Assembly (NCBI RefSeq): GCF_018143015.1 | Contig: NC_054742.1 | Coordinates: forward strand, 52,957,195 to 53,021,194 | Direction of reading: 5' to 3' | Length of the DNA: 64,000 bases | Origin: Lytechinus variegatus | Lineage: Eukaryota > Echinodermata > Echinoidea > Temnopleuroida > Toxopneustidae | In this document: piece after piece, positions 1 to 12,600 of the stretch | How the letters are laid out: each line of letters opens with the position of its first letter | How positions within the stretch are numbered: the first letter of the stretch is position 1 | Made by a program: the position numbers and the translations under genes | Notes under the pieces: model-generated | Told to the model about the DNA's origin: nothing | The model's input: the letters and a program-made list of their open reading frames with translations, nothing else | Database searches by the model: none

Positions 1-1199
1 TGATAATAAATATTGTACTTTTTTATTTAATACGACACGAATTTTATACCTTCCTCTTTTTAAATTAGGAACCCGTTTACCCCCAAATTTATGGTTGGTT
101 AGTAATGAGCTGAAAAGCGGACTCTATGGAGGTGACGGCAGAAATTGATATAAAGATTTTACCCGCCCAGAGCCGATCCGTCTAGAAGTTGCGCGATCAA
201 TTAAAAAAAGGATAACTTCATATACTTCGGCCTAACCTTACTCTAATTCCATGCCCTAATGTATACATTTTAACTTTAACTGGCAAGAAACACATCTAGC
301 TGAGGTGGAAAAGCAGGGTTAGAGAAAGGATGGGAGAAACAATGGAGAACTTCAATATTATCATTTAACCGCGCACAGCGCGGAAGCAAAATTTACATAT
401 AAATTTAGAGCAAGAGTGAAGGAGTTTCTCTTTTGAGACAAAAAAATAAAGAATATAAAGAAAAAAAACGCAAAGCTACCTTTCTTCCCTTTCCTCCATT
501 CCCTTTTCCTTTTCTCCTCTCTTTTTTTTTCTTTTTTGGGGGCGACCGCCCCCCTGGCTACGCGCCTGCCTCCCCATGCTCAAACAAGGCTACGCTCTTG
601 CTAATTCTGATAATTATTTTCCTTGTTGGCTCTGTATTCATTATGGGGTTTGTTCCATTTTTATGTTACGCATAATACGTTTGTTAATTTTTTTTTTGGC
701 TCTCTATACAGTGAGAATAAATCGTCACTCAGTGTCAGAAAAGAGTGACATTCGCCTGGTATAGCTCGATGATGATGATTATCAACATTCTAAGTCAACC
801 CCTTCAACGGCTGGGATCCATTATTGCTAAAACGCTGGTGTTGATTTAACACCAACCTAGTCGGAAAACACCAGAGAAGTGTTTATGAAACAACACTACA
901 ACTTATATCGATAATATATTAAACGGGTACTCTAGGCTGGAAATAGTATGATTTGAACAGATAAACAAAAATCAAACGAACAAAACACTGAAAAATTATT
1001 TTGATAAAAATAGGATAAGGAACAACAAAGTTATGACGTTAAAGATTTGCATTATTACGGTGAAATAGTTCTATGCATGGAATGCACTGGCGTAAATCCG
1101 TGTTGATGGGTGTTGGGGTGGGGATGACTGAAATACTTTGGCATTTTTTTTTTGCAATCATGCTTTTAGATATGCAAGGAATTGTCATTGATATGTCCA
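1..1199. other. Intergenic, no gene recognised
   Basis: AT-rich sequence with no convincing coding frame. A short perfect hairpin (CCGCGC, loop ACA, GCGCGG) lies near 370-384. A T-run followed by G and C runs near 520-560 resembles the G-tract edges of the repeat families described elsewhere. A fragment near 822-890 matches one arm of the MITE at 49900-50122, with the shared words GGTGTTGATTTAA and CACCAGAGAAGTGTT. Small open frames here have compositions typical of chance. Confidence 0.5.
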
Positions 1200-1202
1200 C
1201 AG

Positions 1203-2330
1203 TGGCGTACCCTGGGTCACGGCATGGGGGGGGGGCACCAGCAAAATTTTTAAATCACTGCATGAGTGAGCGCGCTCAGTTGCCAGGTATATTGACCTAA
1301 TTTCAAGGACAATAAGAATATGCATCTCCCTGATCATATAATGCGAGCGCGAAGCGCGAGCTGATTTTTTTTTATATTTACACCTGAAAAGGGACATTAT
1401 AATCAAATTTGTGTAATCATGATAGGTATACCTGTCTCACTAAACAGAAAGAGAAACAATGCGAGCGCGAAGCGCGAGCTGAAGTTTTCGTATATTTTTA
1501 CCCCAAACAGCGAGATTTTAAGGAATACATTTTAGGAATCCATTAAGAGTATGCATATCTCACCATAGTCATCTAATGCGAGTGCCAAGCGCTTGCTGAT
1601 TTTATTAGAATTACATCTGAACACATGAAACACTTTTTGTAGTCATTGCAATCATGATTATCATACCATCTCACTAATCAAATATTGCGAGCGCGAAGCG
1701 CGAGCTGAAAACTTAGATAATTCAGACCTGAAGTGGGTATACTAAGGTTTCTTTGTAGGAATTAACTAGGACCATACGTATTTCATTAACAAAATGATGC
1801 GAGCGCGAAAAGCGAGCTGAAAATTTTTTATATTCAGATCAGAAGAAGGGACATTTTGAGGACTGATTTTAGGAATTCATGAAGAGCAGACATATCTCAC
1901 CAATCCATTAATGCGAACGTAATTACGGACAGGATGTGTTTCATAATGTACGAAGACCTTAACACGGGGCAATCACTTTTTGAGTCATGAAAAAGAAACA
2001 TAATTATGTCACTACACAAAACAATGATAACTCAAGTGCGAGGAAATATATTTGATGTATATTGACTTGAAAACGGGATGCTTTAGTACTTCAGGATTAT
2101 GCAGAAAATGCGAGCACTAGGAACAATGAAGACGTAGGCCCTGGGCAAATTATGTTTCATAAAGATGATAAAAATGTTTCTTATGCAATGCAACATAACA
2201 ATGAATGATATTTTCTTTTTTCCCATTACGTTTCTCTTCCTTTCTCCCCTTTTCCCCGTTTTTTTTTTGTTGTCAGACGATGTGGGGGGGGGGGGACGTG
2301 CTCCCATCCCCTCGTAGTTACGCCAATGTA
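1203..2330 (+). repeat. Mirror-core repeat array, copy 1
   Basis: A degenerate tandem array with units of about 110-118 bp. Each unit carries a core near GCGAGCGCGAAGCGCGAGC followed by TGAAAATTTT and words such as GGGACATTTTAAGG and ATATCTCAC. Exact cores lie near 1343, 1461 and 1687, with decayed ones near 1575 and 1797. The left edge reads AGTGGCGTACCCTGGG followed by a G run. The right edge is a G run followed by GTAGTTACGCCAATG, so the ends are roughly inverted copies of each other. This looks like a dispersed mobile element with no coding capacity. Its family is not known to me. Confidence 0.75.
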
Positions 2331-2654
2331 TGTCCATATGGCAAATACCCCTCCAATATTATTGTCTTTTTTTACCCCTTAATGGTTTTATTAGAGATTA
2401 CATTTTAAAAAAATGACATTCCATCTTAACCCCTTCCCAAAGACCCCAACATTGATGAATGGGAAGAAACGGGGGTTTCTCTTCAATGTTATAATAAGGA
2501 CATAAGTATTTCGTTTGGAAATGGTGAACTGGCTCTTTATTTGCATTGTATGATTCAATAATATTGTTTTACTTGTTAAGCGGTATTTGAGGAAGAATTT
2601 TCACCAATAAAACAATTATCTCTTTGATTTTTTTTTCATTTCTTTCGTAAAAAG

Positions 2655-2748
2655 TGGGGGGATGATTGTACAGGTCATCCCCCCCTTCTCGAAAAGTGTG
2701 GGGGTGGATATATCCCCCATCCCCCCGGGATTTACGCCAGTGAAATCT
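2655..2748. repeat. G/C-run double-hairpin element, copy 1
   Basis: Two successive G-run to C-run palindromes: GGGGGGATGATTGTACAGG paired with TCATCCCCCC, then a G run, GATATATCCCCC and CATCCCCCC. It ends in ATTTACGCCAGTG, which is like the right edge of the mirror-core arrays. A close copy lies at 5893-5980. It may be a deletion derivative of the larger element that keeps only the ends. Confidence 0.6.
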
Positions 2749-2759
2749 TGATATTTGTT

Positions 2760-4027
2760 TTTAATTCTTTGCTATAACTTTGTTATTTGTCATCAAATTT
2801 AATGAAAATTTCAGTATTTTGCAGAGCTTTATTTATATAGATATAAATATTTTCAGTCCGGAGTGACCCTTTAACACTAACTGGTGTTGTACTCTTATAC
2901 CTGATATGACAGCACAACTCCAAAACAAGTGTTTTATCATCACTATTCTGGTGTTCTCCTCCAGCCTATATGAGAAACTTGTGTTAGATTTCACAACGGC
3001 GTTTTTTTTTCAAACAAGTAATATGAGGTTTACCGAAAAACAAGCTTCTTTCAATTTCTGTTTCAAAAATGATAGTCATAAAATGTCATTTAATCTTGCT
3101 ATAGATTCATCGAGACCCTTTCTGGGGGGGGGGTGTTGCACTAGATGGGGCTAGGAATCTTGATTCCCCCAATAGTTCCACGATCAACAGCAACACAAGA
3201 TTTCTAAAAATGAATGAATAAACAAACCTGCAGAGGGGGTGAAATATAAAACCTTAAAAGTGTGTATTGTTTTCTGAATATTTTGTCAAAGACTATCACC
3301 AGGGTAGGAGGAGCGCAGATGAAAGTGTGTCTGATAATTTTCTTCATGAATAGGTCCATGATTTTCTTGTAACTAACTGTACTAGCAGAATGTGGGATCA
3401 GTGACTGTATAGAACGTGTTTTCGTGTTTTTTTTTCTCAGGATTAAAAAGCCGTTTGATTATCATGGTGATTAAGTTTATTAAAACTTTTTCGAAAGGGA
3501 TTTCTGATTATCAATGAAGCATGTAGGCTATATCATTTTTTTGGGAAAATAATGATAGTTTAAGTCGTACAACTTGCATTGTGGTCTATTCTGGCGCTAA
3601 TTGTAATGTGTTAAAGATGATAGAAAATTTTCCGCTAAATTGATTTTGTTTGTCGAACCGATCCTCGGAAAATTTCCTCGCGAAAGATACTTGTTATGAC
3701 TTAAAAAAAACACAAAAATAATACATTATCACTGAATAAGAGTGAGAGGGGCCATTTTGCCTTCCCGAGTTCATTGTAAGATGAGAGGCCAAATGCCATT
3801 TTAAGCATGAATAATATTGTTCGTTGAATAGAATTCACTTATCTTCTTAGTATTTTATGCGTAAAACTATATGTACATTATATTGGCATAACAAATGAAG
3901 GAGTATCAACTTCATGACGAAAATGCGCAGATTAAAAAAAATATTACTTCACGAAGGGCACATTTCATTTCGGACAAAAAAAAATCGTTTTTTTTTTACT
4001 GTGACATTTTTGAGGCAAGTCCCCACG
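2760..4027. other. Intergenic, no gene recognised
   Basis: AT-rich sequence. The segment near 2872-2960 (AACTGGTGTTGTACT, TCTGGTGTTCTCC) weakly resembles the CACTG-type MITE family seen at 49900. A G run lies near 3123. No splice-flanked coding frame was seen. Confidence 0.4.
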
Positions 4028-4251
4028 GGTAACATTCGTAATTCCGAAGGTTCGTTATTTCATTTTCGGACTAACAAACCCTGTTTTGTTTTCGGATTAA
4101 CGAAACTTCGGAATAACGCCACAAATGTTCGGATTAACGAACCCTTTTTCATTTTCGGATTAATGAACATGGAGGTATATATAGGCAATTTATGTGTTTT
4201 GGAATAAGGAACCTACGGAATTACGAACCTTTTGAATTACGAAGTGTAACC
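4028..4251 (+). mobile_element. Short complete TTCG-minisatellite inverted-repeat element (copy A)
   Basis: A compact element of about 224 bp. It begins GGTAACATTCGTAATTCCGA and ends in the inverted form, TTACGAAGTGTAACC. Between the ends are repeats of the type CGGATTAACGAACC and CGTTATTTCATTTTCGG. The ends match those of the much larger copies at 15897, 19035 and 24854, so this looks like a minimal non-autonomous member. The open frame crossing it reads a repeated peptide (FVFGLTKLRN) only because the minisatellite unit lacks stops in that frame. Confidence 0.7.
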
Positions 4252-4611
4252 AGTTCCCACGTCCCCCTGCCATCCCCCATGCAGCCCCTGCAGAAAGGAA
4301 AGAACGCTAATTGCCATTAGTGTCGATCGGTATTCTTGGTTGGGGGGATGATTGACACAAATGTTCTTGTGGATGGGGATCTCTCAACATTACCCCCACT
4401 AAAATCACAAGTTAGGACATTTGGGAGTGGTTGATATGCATGGTGTTCTTGGAAATTCCTTCATTGTTGTAGTGTACTATACTTGTATAATTTTTTTTTA
4501 AAATTCAATTTGTGTTACAAGTAAGCCTATTCTAAACTCATACCGAGAAAAAATGACAAAAATTGACTGGACCATGTACATAGTGATCTGTTTATTGAGC
4601 ATGATGTATAC

Positions 4612-5398
4612 ACAGGGGCGTCAATCCATTTTTCAGATGGGGGGGGGCAAAATTATGAATCAACGTTCCAAAGGCGCTCGATCACAATAGATATATATAA
4701 CTCATGAGAAAGAGACACATATCTCACCTTCACCAACAATGCGAGCGCGAAGCGCGAGCTAAATTTTTTTAGTATGTCATGAAAACAGGAAAAATGTACC
4801 TGTTTAGGTTTGTTTGTAGTAACTCATGAGGAGGGTCGATACATGTATCTCACTAGAGAGCGAGCTGAAATTTCTTTATATTCTGACCTGAAAGCTTGAT
4901 ATTCTAAGCATTTTTGGTACCAATGATTAAGATGGGTATCTAGAAGAACAATAGATGCGAGCGCGAGCTGAAAATTTTGATATTTTGATCTGGAAAAAAA
5001 GGACACTTTAATGGAAGATATATATCCAACAAAAGATTATTGCAAAATCAAAGTTCTTTTGAGGTTTAGAATTGAAAACGGGACATTATATTCACCTATA
5101 TAATCATGAAAGTATGGGGTTTTGGTACATGATGCGAGCGCGAAGCGCGAGCTGAAAATTTTTATATCCCAATCTGAATAGCAGACATTTTGAGCACGAT
5201 TTTAAATCAAAATCGAGTTGGTATCTCAATCTCGCTAGCTGATTTCAGTGTAGCATTACAATCTTATTTTATTTTTTCGTTGCACATGCGGAATTATTGG
5301 GGGGGGGGGGCAAAACGATGTTTGCCCCCCAATAATTTCATTGGTGGGGCGATCGCCCCCTCCCCCCCCACCCAGGATCGACGCCTCTGTGTATACAA
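4612..5398 (+). repeat. Mirror-core repeat array, copy 2
   Basis: Begins CAGGGGCGTCAATCC followed by a G run. It contains exact cores near 4741 and 5133 and shortened ones near 4955. It ends with a G run, a C run and CCCAGGATCGACGCCTCTG, which is inverted relative to the left end. The units share the downstream TGAAAATTTT and GGGACATT words with copy 1. No coding capacity is evident. Confidence 0.72.
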
Positions 5399-5892
5399 CT
5401 TCTCTCTTAAATCTAACCTGACTGGCAATATCTTTATTCTTCTTATAATGCATGATGATAAAATGCAGATTCGGACCAATAAAGACTAGCACAAATTACA
5501 ACCTGTGTGGCTTCTCGTGCGCCATCGGGCTTACCGTCATTCCTTTTGCCACCCTTTTACTCCCGTTTATTTTTCCACCCTTTTGAGTTAATGATTTATT
5601 TAAATTAATTTATTCACTAATGGTGGGATGGAACACCCTATCAACAAAAGTTGATTTTCGTTGGGACCTTTTATTCATGTGTTAAAAAATATCAGATACA
5701 TAGACATATTCATTTTTTTTTCATCTTGAACCTCCACCCATCTGTTTAATAGTCCTGAAAAAGAATGTTTTTATTTAATAACAATATACACAAATTGCGA
5801 GGGAAACAAACTGATTGATGGCATACTATAATCATCATGATCAAACTTTTCATTTTTTCATCATCATTATTATAATTTTTCTACCCTAAATT

Positions 5893-6430
5893 ATTGGGGG
5901 GGATGATAATACAGGCCATCCCCCCACTTGAAATATTGGGGGGGATATATATCCCCCCATCCCCCCCGTGATCGACACCCATGCTAATTGCAATTACATT
6001 ACATTAACAGCCTAGAATTCTGAATAGCGAAGAAAAGGGGCATTATTTAAAAGTGAATAATGGTATATTCATTGGCAAAACAGTGGGGAACTTGGTCATA
6101 GGTATAAGGGGCGCACTGCAGAAGAAGAATTTCACTATGAAAAAATGAGATAAATGAGTCAACAAATTTTGAAAAGCATACTAGCAGAAGGAAACTGAAC
6201 ACTGAATAAGGAAACGGGCTGATCAGAAGAGCAACTTTTCAAATACGAGAATGGACACTTATAACAAGACAAAGGGGCTCCCGTTGAAACATAAACGGGT
6301 CCTTCTAAGATGAAAGGGACACTGCAACACGTTTGTAAGGGATTTTGTATTTCTTGCCTAAAAAGAGACACATTTTAGGGCTTCAAAACTTGGGGGTATT
6401 GTGCCCCGCCCCCAGGATCACTGCCCCTGT
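5893..6430. repeat. G/C-run double-hairpin element, copy 2, with a flanking repeat
   Basis: 5893-5980 repeats the double G/C hairpin of 2655-2748, including ATACAGGCCATCCCCCC and ATATATCCCCCCATCCCCCC, and ends GTGATCGACACCC. The following segment to about 6430 holds unit-like words (GGGACACT, AAAGGGGC) and ends GCCCCGCCCCCAGGATCACTG. That end again resembles an edge of the mirror-core family. Confidence 0.5.
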
Positions 6431-7289
6431 CTTTCACACTATATAGATTTTTTATTTGAAAACGTCAAATTTTGGATCATATTTCCCTCGCAATTTTTTT
6501 TTATCGATATTCTCCCAATTTACGTCAAATTTCGAGCTTTTTTTCATCACCGGTGAGCTAAATACCCGAGAATCGATCTAGCCGTTGCTCGTCAGACAAA
6601 TTTTAGTATTCATCTATGTTTTTGTGTATAAAGAGCTAATAAAAGATAGATAGAAAAGGTACACCCTCAAAAAGCAGAAAGGGTTGGTTTTGATTCGGTT
6701 GTTTAGATAGATCACAGCTAGAAACAAAGAAGATAATTTTGTATTTTCATACATGATATTAGTTTACGATCGATAATACAAGGAAGAACCATCATCCGTA
6801 CCTCAAACCTTCTAGACCAGGATATAGTATAGACATACAATTCAATATCCATGCATGGTACCAGCATATCAACAACAAGAGTGAATATGACTTGTGTCCA
6901 TCAATATTGATTTATAATAATATTTATAGGACAAGACTAAACAAACATATATATAGCAATTATTTTAGAGTTTAGACATGTTAAATAGTAAATCATATTT
7001 TGAAAAAGCACACGGCACTTGACCCGAATGAGTGAGCTTGAATTACTCGCCTCTGATAGTGACAACTTTAATATTCCTATATTCTTTGAACGAAATAGTA
7101 CCGTAATTACGAACAAAGAAAGCACCAGTAGATGTCCGAGGGTATATAATTTATGGTGAGCCTAGTTATTGTTTAGCTGCCCTGTGAAACATTATATTAA
7201 TTCTTTTTAAAAATTCGAATTTATTATCAGATATAAGAAATAGCAAATCAATGATGTGGAGCTCATCCGGCATCTCGCAACGAGGTTTA
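6431..7289. other. Intergenic, nothing recognised
   Basis: AT-rich sequence without a coding frame, recognisable repeat or RNA gene. A short dyad CATGCATGG lies near 6851. Confidence 0.4.
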
Positions 7290-7860
7290 CAATTTTAATT
7301 TCAGCCCAGTTGAAACGGTAGTGAATTACTTTGGTGACATAGATTGAGGATATAGAATAGAAAATTGATGAAGAAATGACATAGAAGCATTTTTTTGTGA
7401 TCTATGAATAAATTCGTATAAATTGAGCATACATAATTTTCTACTCCAAATTTAAATATTCTGTGTAGAAGTTTGGTGAACCTCATGAAGCTCTACCAAA
7501 TGTAAGAAAAAAAATCAAAATCGGTCAACAAATAAAGAATAAGAAGCATTTTATGTGAATTTTTAAAAGTATGCATCAATTAATTTTGCATAAATTAACA
7601 TTCAAATTGTTTTAGTCAAAATTTCAAAATTCTGTGTAGAAGTTTGGTGGACCTCATAAAGCTCTACCAAAATGCGCATAATTTAGCATATTTAATGAGT
7701 TTCGAAATTCTGTGTAGAAATTTTGAATCCCTCACCTAGTGCTATCATATAAAGCAAACAGAATTGAAATCGGACTTGAAATGGCGAAGAAGAAGCATTT
7801 TGAAATTGTGGACGGACGACGGACGCCACGGCATAAGCTCATCTGGCCCTTCGGGCTAAA
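7290..7860 (+). repeat. Dispersed retroposon-like 3' region with internal tandem units
   Basis: Contains three spaced copies of TTCTGTGTAGAAGTTTGGTG-like sequence (near 7458, 7630 and 7709), each followed by CCTCATAAAGCTCTACCAAA-like sequence. It ends GTGGACGGACGACGGACGCC, then ATAAGCTCATCTGGCCC and TTCGGGCT, which can form a small terminal hairpin. This GGACGGACGACGGAC plus CATCTGGCCC ending resembles non-LTR retroposon 3' ends found in many marine invertebrates. The family is inferred from memory of such endings and is not proved here. Confidence 0.55.
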
Positions 7861-8049
7861 AATCATACACAGATTTTGTTCTGAAGTTACCATCTAAAAG
7901 CTTTTACAAGTCATGACTGGAGATAAAGATTGAAAGTAGGGTAAAGATGTCAAAAAAAGCAATGGGGAGCCTGATAATATATTTTTGGGTTCTTGTTATA
8001 AATAGAACAATTTGACAAGGATGGAATGATGGTATTGATAATAACCATG

Positions 8050-8133
8050 CATGACGATGATGATGATGACATTAATGGAAATAATAATAATAATAATGAT
8101 GATGATACTGGTGGTGATACTACCACTATTTCA

Positions 8134-8171
<38 letters not shown>

Positions 8172-8290
8172 TATTACTGATAATAATAACAATAATGATA
8201 CTAATAATAACAATAATAATGAATAAATAAATAGATAAATAATAAATAAATAGATAATTAATTAAATAAATGAATATAAAACAATAATGA
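8050..8290. repeat. Compound trinucleotide and AT microsatellite
   Basis: Successive runs of GAT, AAT, ACT and AAT triplets followed by AAATAAATAGATA-type sequence. Open frames here (poly-Asn/Thr/Asp on plus, poly-Val/Ser on minus) are microsatellite translations and not genes. Confidence 0.9.
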
Positions 8291-9385
8291 TAATTCTTCC
8301 ATACCAAGATCTTCACAATCAACTGGGCAGAGGGCCGCTATCTCCCGATCACGAGGCGGGCGGAAAAAATATAGAGATCTTAGATGGTACGTTAACAGCT
8401 AGAACAATCTATCAGAGAGGTTTTTTTACGTTAGTAATAAACAAATAAAGCTTTATATAAAAACGATAATATCGGTACGACCATCACAATAACAAAATCC
8501 AGCAAGAATCAATTCATGACATATAGGATGACGGTTATAGTAAATTTTTCAAAGATTTTAATTATCTTAATAATAGTCCAATATAATGCAAATTTTTTAA
8601 TACAATTTTTAAGGCGTGTGCAAACCGACGTCAAATTTTCACATCCGCATACACAATTCATAAATAACACAAAGAATGCTACCCTCACGCAGAGCGGGAA
8701 GTGGCTAATTTATTTCAGGGTAATATTAATAACGGAAACACAAGAGAATAAACTAATTAACGTTAGTTTGATCCTTTTGTAGATTTTTTCTCCTCTTCCC
8801 GCCCCCCCCCTATGTCGTAAATAAATTTCCTCTGTATTTTTTTATACATTGTGTTTGAGTCAACTTGGCCTTGTTCCACATTCAAAATTTTAATGTTATG
8901 CCATAGAACAAAATAACAGTAAGCTAATGAAATACCCTCCATTCTTTTAATAAAGCGATGATAATAATGATCCAATCCAATATGGATTCAATGATGGACG
9001 TGACTTTGGCAAGATGGCTATTATTCAAAATGGGCCTATGAAGGACGAAAAAGGCCATTCGTCATCAGGAAAAAGGGGCCCACTATGTTTATGATTCATA
9101 ATCTTGACTGGTTGATCATGCTGTTTAGATAACAACCTGCTACTCCTTACAAGATAAGAGATAAGAAACACGACTAACAGAATGTCTAGAGAGTGTCTAT
9201 AGTAATTATTGTAACCCTAATCTATTTTGGTCCAGCATATAACGCCCGAGAAGACTGTCAGCCTTTTTTTCAGTGGCAAGTCAGTTACTGGTGACTACAA
9301 CTATCATTTCATCATTTCCGGTGTTGACATCTGCATAGAAGATCAATCCCGAAGATCATTGCTCTATTGTATGGTCATCGAGCAT
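8291..9385. other. Intergenic, no gene recognised
   Basis: AT-rich sequence downstream of the minus-strand TIL-domain gene. No clear AATAAA on the minus strand was found just past the stop at 9386. A C run lies near 8802. Nothing else recognised. Confidence 0.4.
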
Positions 9386-9642
9386 CTATTCGGTAATGTT
9401 GGCGTCAATTGGGCTTGGGCACCTGGATTCTTCCACACACGTGTCGCTGTCTTGAGAAAGAAGTCGCTGACCACGGGGACATCGGCAATCCATGAAGCAT
9501 CTCCTCGGGCAGGCGGGAATTTTGAACCCACACACCAGGTTCTGACAGTAACCGCAGTTTGTCCACTCTTGATTTCCTGGGCAACTCCGTCCAACATTCC
9601 TGTCCTTGTTGGGGCGCATCTTGCGCCTGCCCTCAGAGCATG
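9386..9642 (-). CDS. TIL-domain exon (terminal exon of the secreted inhibitor-like gene)
   Basis: Minus-strand exon starting at 9642 after a pyrimidine-rich tract and CAG, with a stop at 9386. It reads CSEGRRKMRPNKD, then CPGNQEWTNCGYCQNLVCG, then ACPRRCFMDCRCPRGQRLL, then SDTCVEESRCP. The basic linker before the first domain cysteine (RRK) could be a processing site, which is inference. The opposite-strand and out-of-frame open frames over the same bases lack the ordered cysteines. Confidence 0.8.
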
Positions 9643-12600
9643 CTGGAGGAGAACAGATAAGAAGATAAAAAGAAAATGTTTTTGTTTTAATTTGTAATAC
9701 CTAGTCCCCACTCTCACGATTCTGGAAATGGATATGAAATGGATTCTGGAAATGGAAATAAAATGATTGGAAATGAAATATTGAATTGAATTGAATTGAA
9801 TTCGTAACACGATGGAAACCGCGGTCTACATCGTATAGAGTTATCGTAGTTAACCGGTTCGATCTTGAGGTCAGTCGTATAACGATCGGGGTGATTGTTA
9901 AATAAATTATTTGGACAGGTCAAACAGTTTCTCGATTAGCCGCTACAAAACGCCATTCGTACCGGAGACCACGACAGGACTGGGAACGTAGTATAAGAAA
10001 CTGAATAAAATGCTGATGCCAAACGCACTGAGTCGTTATATTCAATGTAACACCTTCGATAATTAGATGTTCATCGTCCAGCATGTGAAGCTGATATGTT
10101 ATTAGGATGGTTATTAGATGTGTCCCTGGAGGTTGTGCTTGTTTGAGGTAGGGGTGTCGATCCCGGCACAGTATGTGTCAAAATCTAATAATATTCATCA
10201 CAACAATTAGGCCTAATTCTAAAATGTATACTCTTACTATTCGAATTTGAATATGTTATCGCTTGGAGATTTGGACGTTGTATCTAAGCCTCTGAATTGT
10301 GATTAATTATGTTTATCGATTATTCTGAAGTATTAATACAGATTTCCCGGTGTAAAATTATTTAAATGTGAGCATCCTCTTTACATGCAGGAGAAGAGGA
10401 CCCCCTCCCCATTCCTATAAAGTAAAATACTTATCATTAACATCGAGTTTTCGGATTCGCCTTCGAATAAGAATATCTATAACAATATTTTGTTTCTCCC
10501 TCTATCACTATCGGTCCATCCATTCCATTCAAGCTCAAAAAAAAAAATATTTCCGGTTTATTTGTCACCCAACAAATGCAAGAAGCATTTATGTCTCGAT
10601 GCCACGCCTATTATTGAAAACTAAACATTACATACATATATACTATCAATAATTCCAAAAACATATAAGTTTATGAAAGTATGCCATAATGCCATTTTTT
10701 TTCTTCAAAGAATTTTCTTTCGGTCGTTATGCTCTCCATCTCTCTCTCTCTCACACACCCTCCCTCACGAGAAATTGATATAATTGTGTGTAGAGAAATC
10801 ATGGACCCCTCCCGGGACCCCTCCATCTACAATTTAATCCTGGCTGTAAATTTACACCCCCCCCCCCGACCTTTCCTCTTCGTGAAAGAAATCAACCCCC
10901 GTTTGATCGTTGTTCGAAGGGTTATGATATTGGAGGCCAATAATCATGAACACGACGATGTGTACTAATCAGGTTGTAAAGGTGGATCTCCGTGGGGTGC
11001 TTTGCTGACTGTCCAAGCCCAACATATTGTTTTTTTCGCCTTATGTCACCATGATTGTTAATAATATTCGGCAGAGGGTACACGACTACACGTTTTTCCT
11101 AGTACAAATCATAAGTTTTTAATCACTAATAGATTAACAATCCTAAATGCTAATAAGATGAAGCTGAAAAGTCAGGAATTCTAAAGTGTAACAGTCAGTT
11201 GGGTGTTTCAGAAAGCTGTTCGCAAGTTAAGAGCGACTATGAAAACGACTGGTAAATCTTTCTTGCGCGCTAAGTAATCAACCAAAGGTGAATATCACCA
11301 CAAGAAAGCCAATCTAAACCATAGAGATATAGCCTATACTAATAACGCAAAATAGTAATGTATCTCTATGCTCTATAAACTTACTAAAAGCGTTGCTTTC
11401 CGAAACAGCCCCCAGAATAGACACGCCCTAAACGACACTAATGATCATTCGTTATTCTTGGTGTTTGGGTGCTGGTTGTAGTTCCCTTGTTTCGTTTCGT
11501 TTCTTGTGACAAACGCATATTTTTGAGGACGTACAGGTTTTAAATCCCCCAAACCCCGGTTGCTCAAAGTTCATGAGGCTTTAGTTTTTGCATGACGTAG
11601 TTTGACATTGAATAAGCCGTAAATAAAATAGCAATTCCGTGATGTGCCCTCTAATAGTCTATTTTTCGACGAAGAATATTGATGGGTGTTATACATTAGA
11701 GTTGTATAATCAATGTCCGCCAATAAGGTACTCCCAAAAGTAGGAACCAACTATGACTATGAAGAACCCCCACCCCGTCTTATGCAACCCGACACCACAT
11801 CCGAATAAACTTGGATTGTCTAAATTAAAGCATTATTATGATACCTGTACATGCGATCCGGATTTCAACGAATAAGTTAAAGCTATTCTTATGCACGCTA
11901 TATAATATAATACTACCTAACCTGCATCTATACTAAATAACCAATAGCAACTTGGCCGGTAAACAGTCCTCTAAATTTGTTTACTTTGCCATGAGAACCA
12001 ATGCAAACGGAAGACAGGTTCATGGTTTGATGACGCAATAATTGATGTACTAAACAGTCGTTTGCTTCCGATAATTCACCGGAAGATGATTGTTGAGTGG
12101 GCATTGTGCATTCAAAATGAAACAAAGCCAATGAAAGCAAAATAAATAAAATCAAACACAAACGAGCATTGAGACCCGACGACACTGTATATACCTGCAA
12201 ATATATTATATCCTCGAAGTAAGTCGTGCAAATCAATTAAATAACATTTATTCATTATTTTGTTATATAATGATTCATCTGTTATCACTTTAATAAAAAT
12301 ATAAGTTCCCCGATAAGTTCTTATCGTATTATCTATTTATTATTTTTTTGCATTTCCTCATTTACCTATGCATTTACTTATTCGGCAACCTTGTAACGAT
12401 CAGAACCTAAAATGATAAGTACTTTGCTATCTTTTGACTCTATTCAAAAACGTGAAATGATTCACGTGATTCACCATATAATAAAACTATATGTCACTTT
12501 GCTATATAAACATAATGTCCTATGTTGAGGATTAAGATATTAAGCTGAAATGAAAACTAAAAGTATGATAACAAGCCCGTATCTCCGAGACGCAGCATTG

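Noticed and set aside
1203-2330. CRISPR-like array (regular repeats with spacers)
   Set aside because: Units decay along the array, spacers are themselves similar, and the genome is clearly eukaryotic. It is a dispersed transposon-like array.
8026-8322. Poly-Asn/Asp/Thr and poly-Val/Ser frames
   Set aside because: Pure microsatellite translation.
9364-9810. Alternative longer frames over the TIL exon (148 residues minus, 156 plus)
   Set aside because: They lack the ordered cysteines, cross the pyrimidine tract and acceptor, and end in intron repeats. The TIL frame explains the exon better.
11928-12236. Minus-strand frame with a hydrophobic stretch (LCLILFILLSLALFHF), possible secreted protein
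   Set aside because: No ATG precedes the hydrophobic segment in frame, and it does not join the TIL signal exon in phase because a stop follows. Left uncalled.
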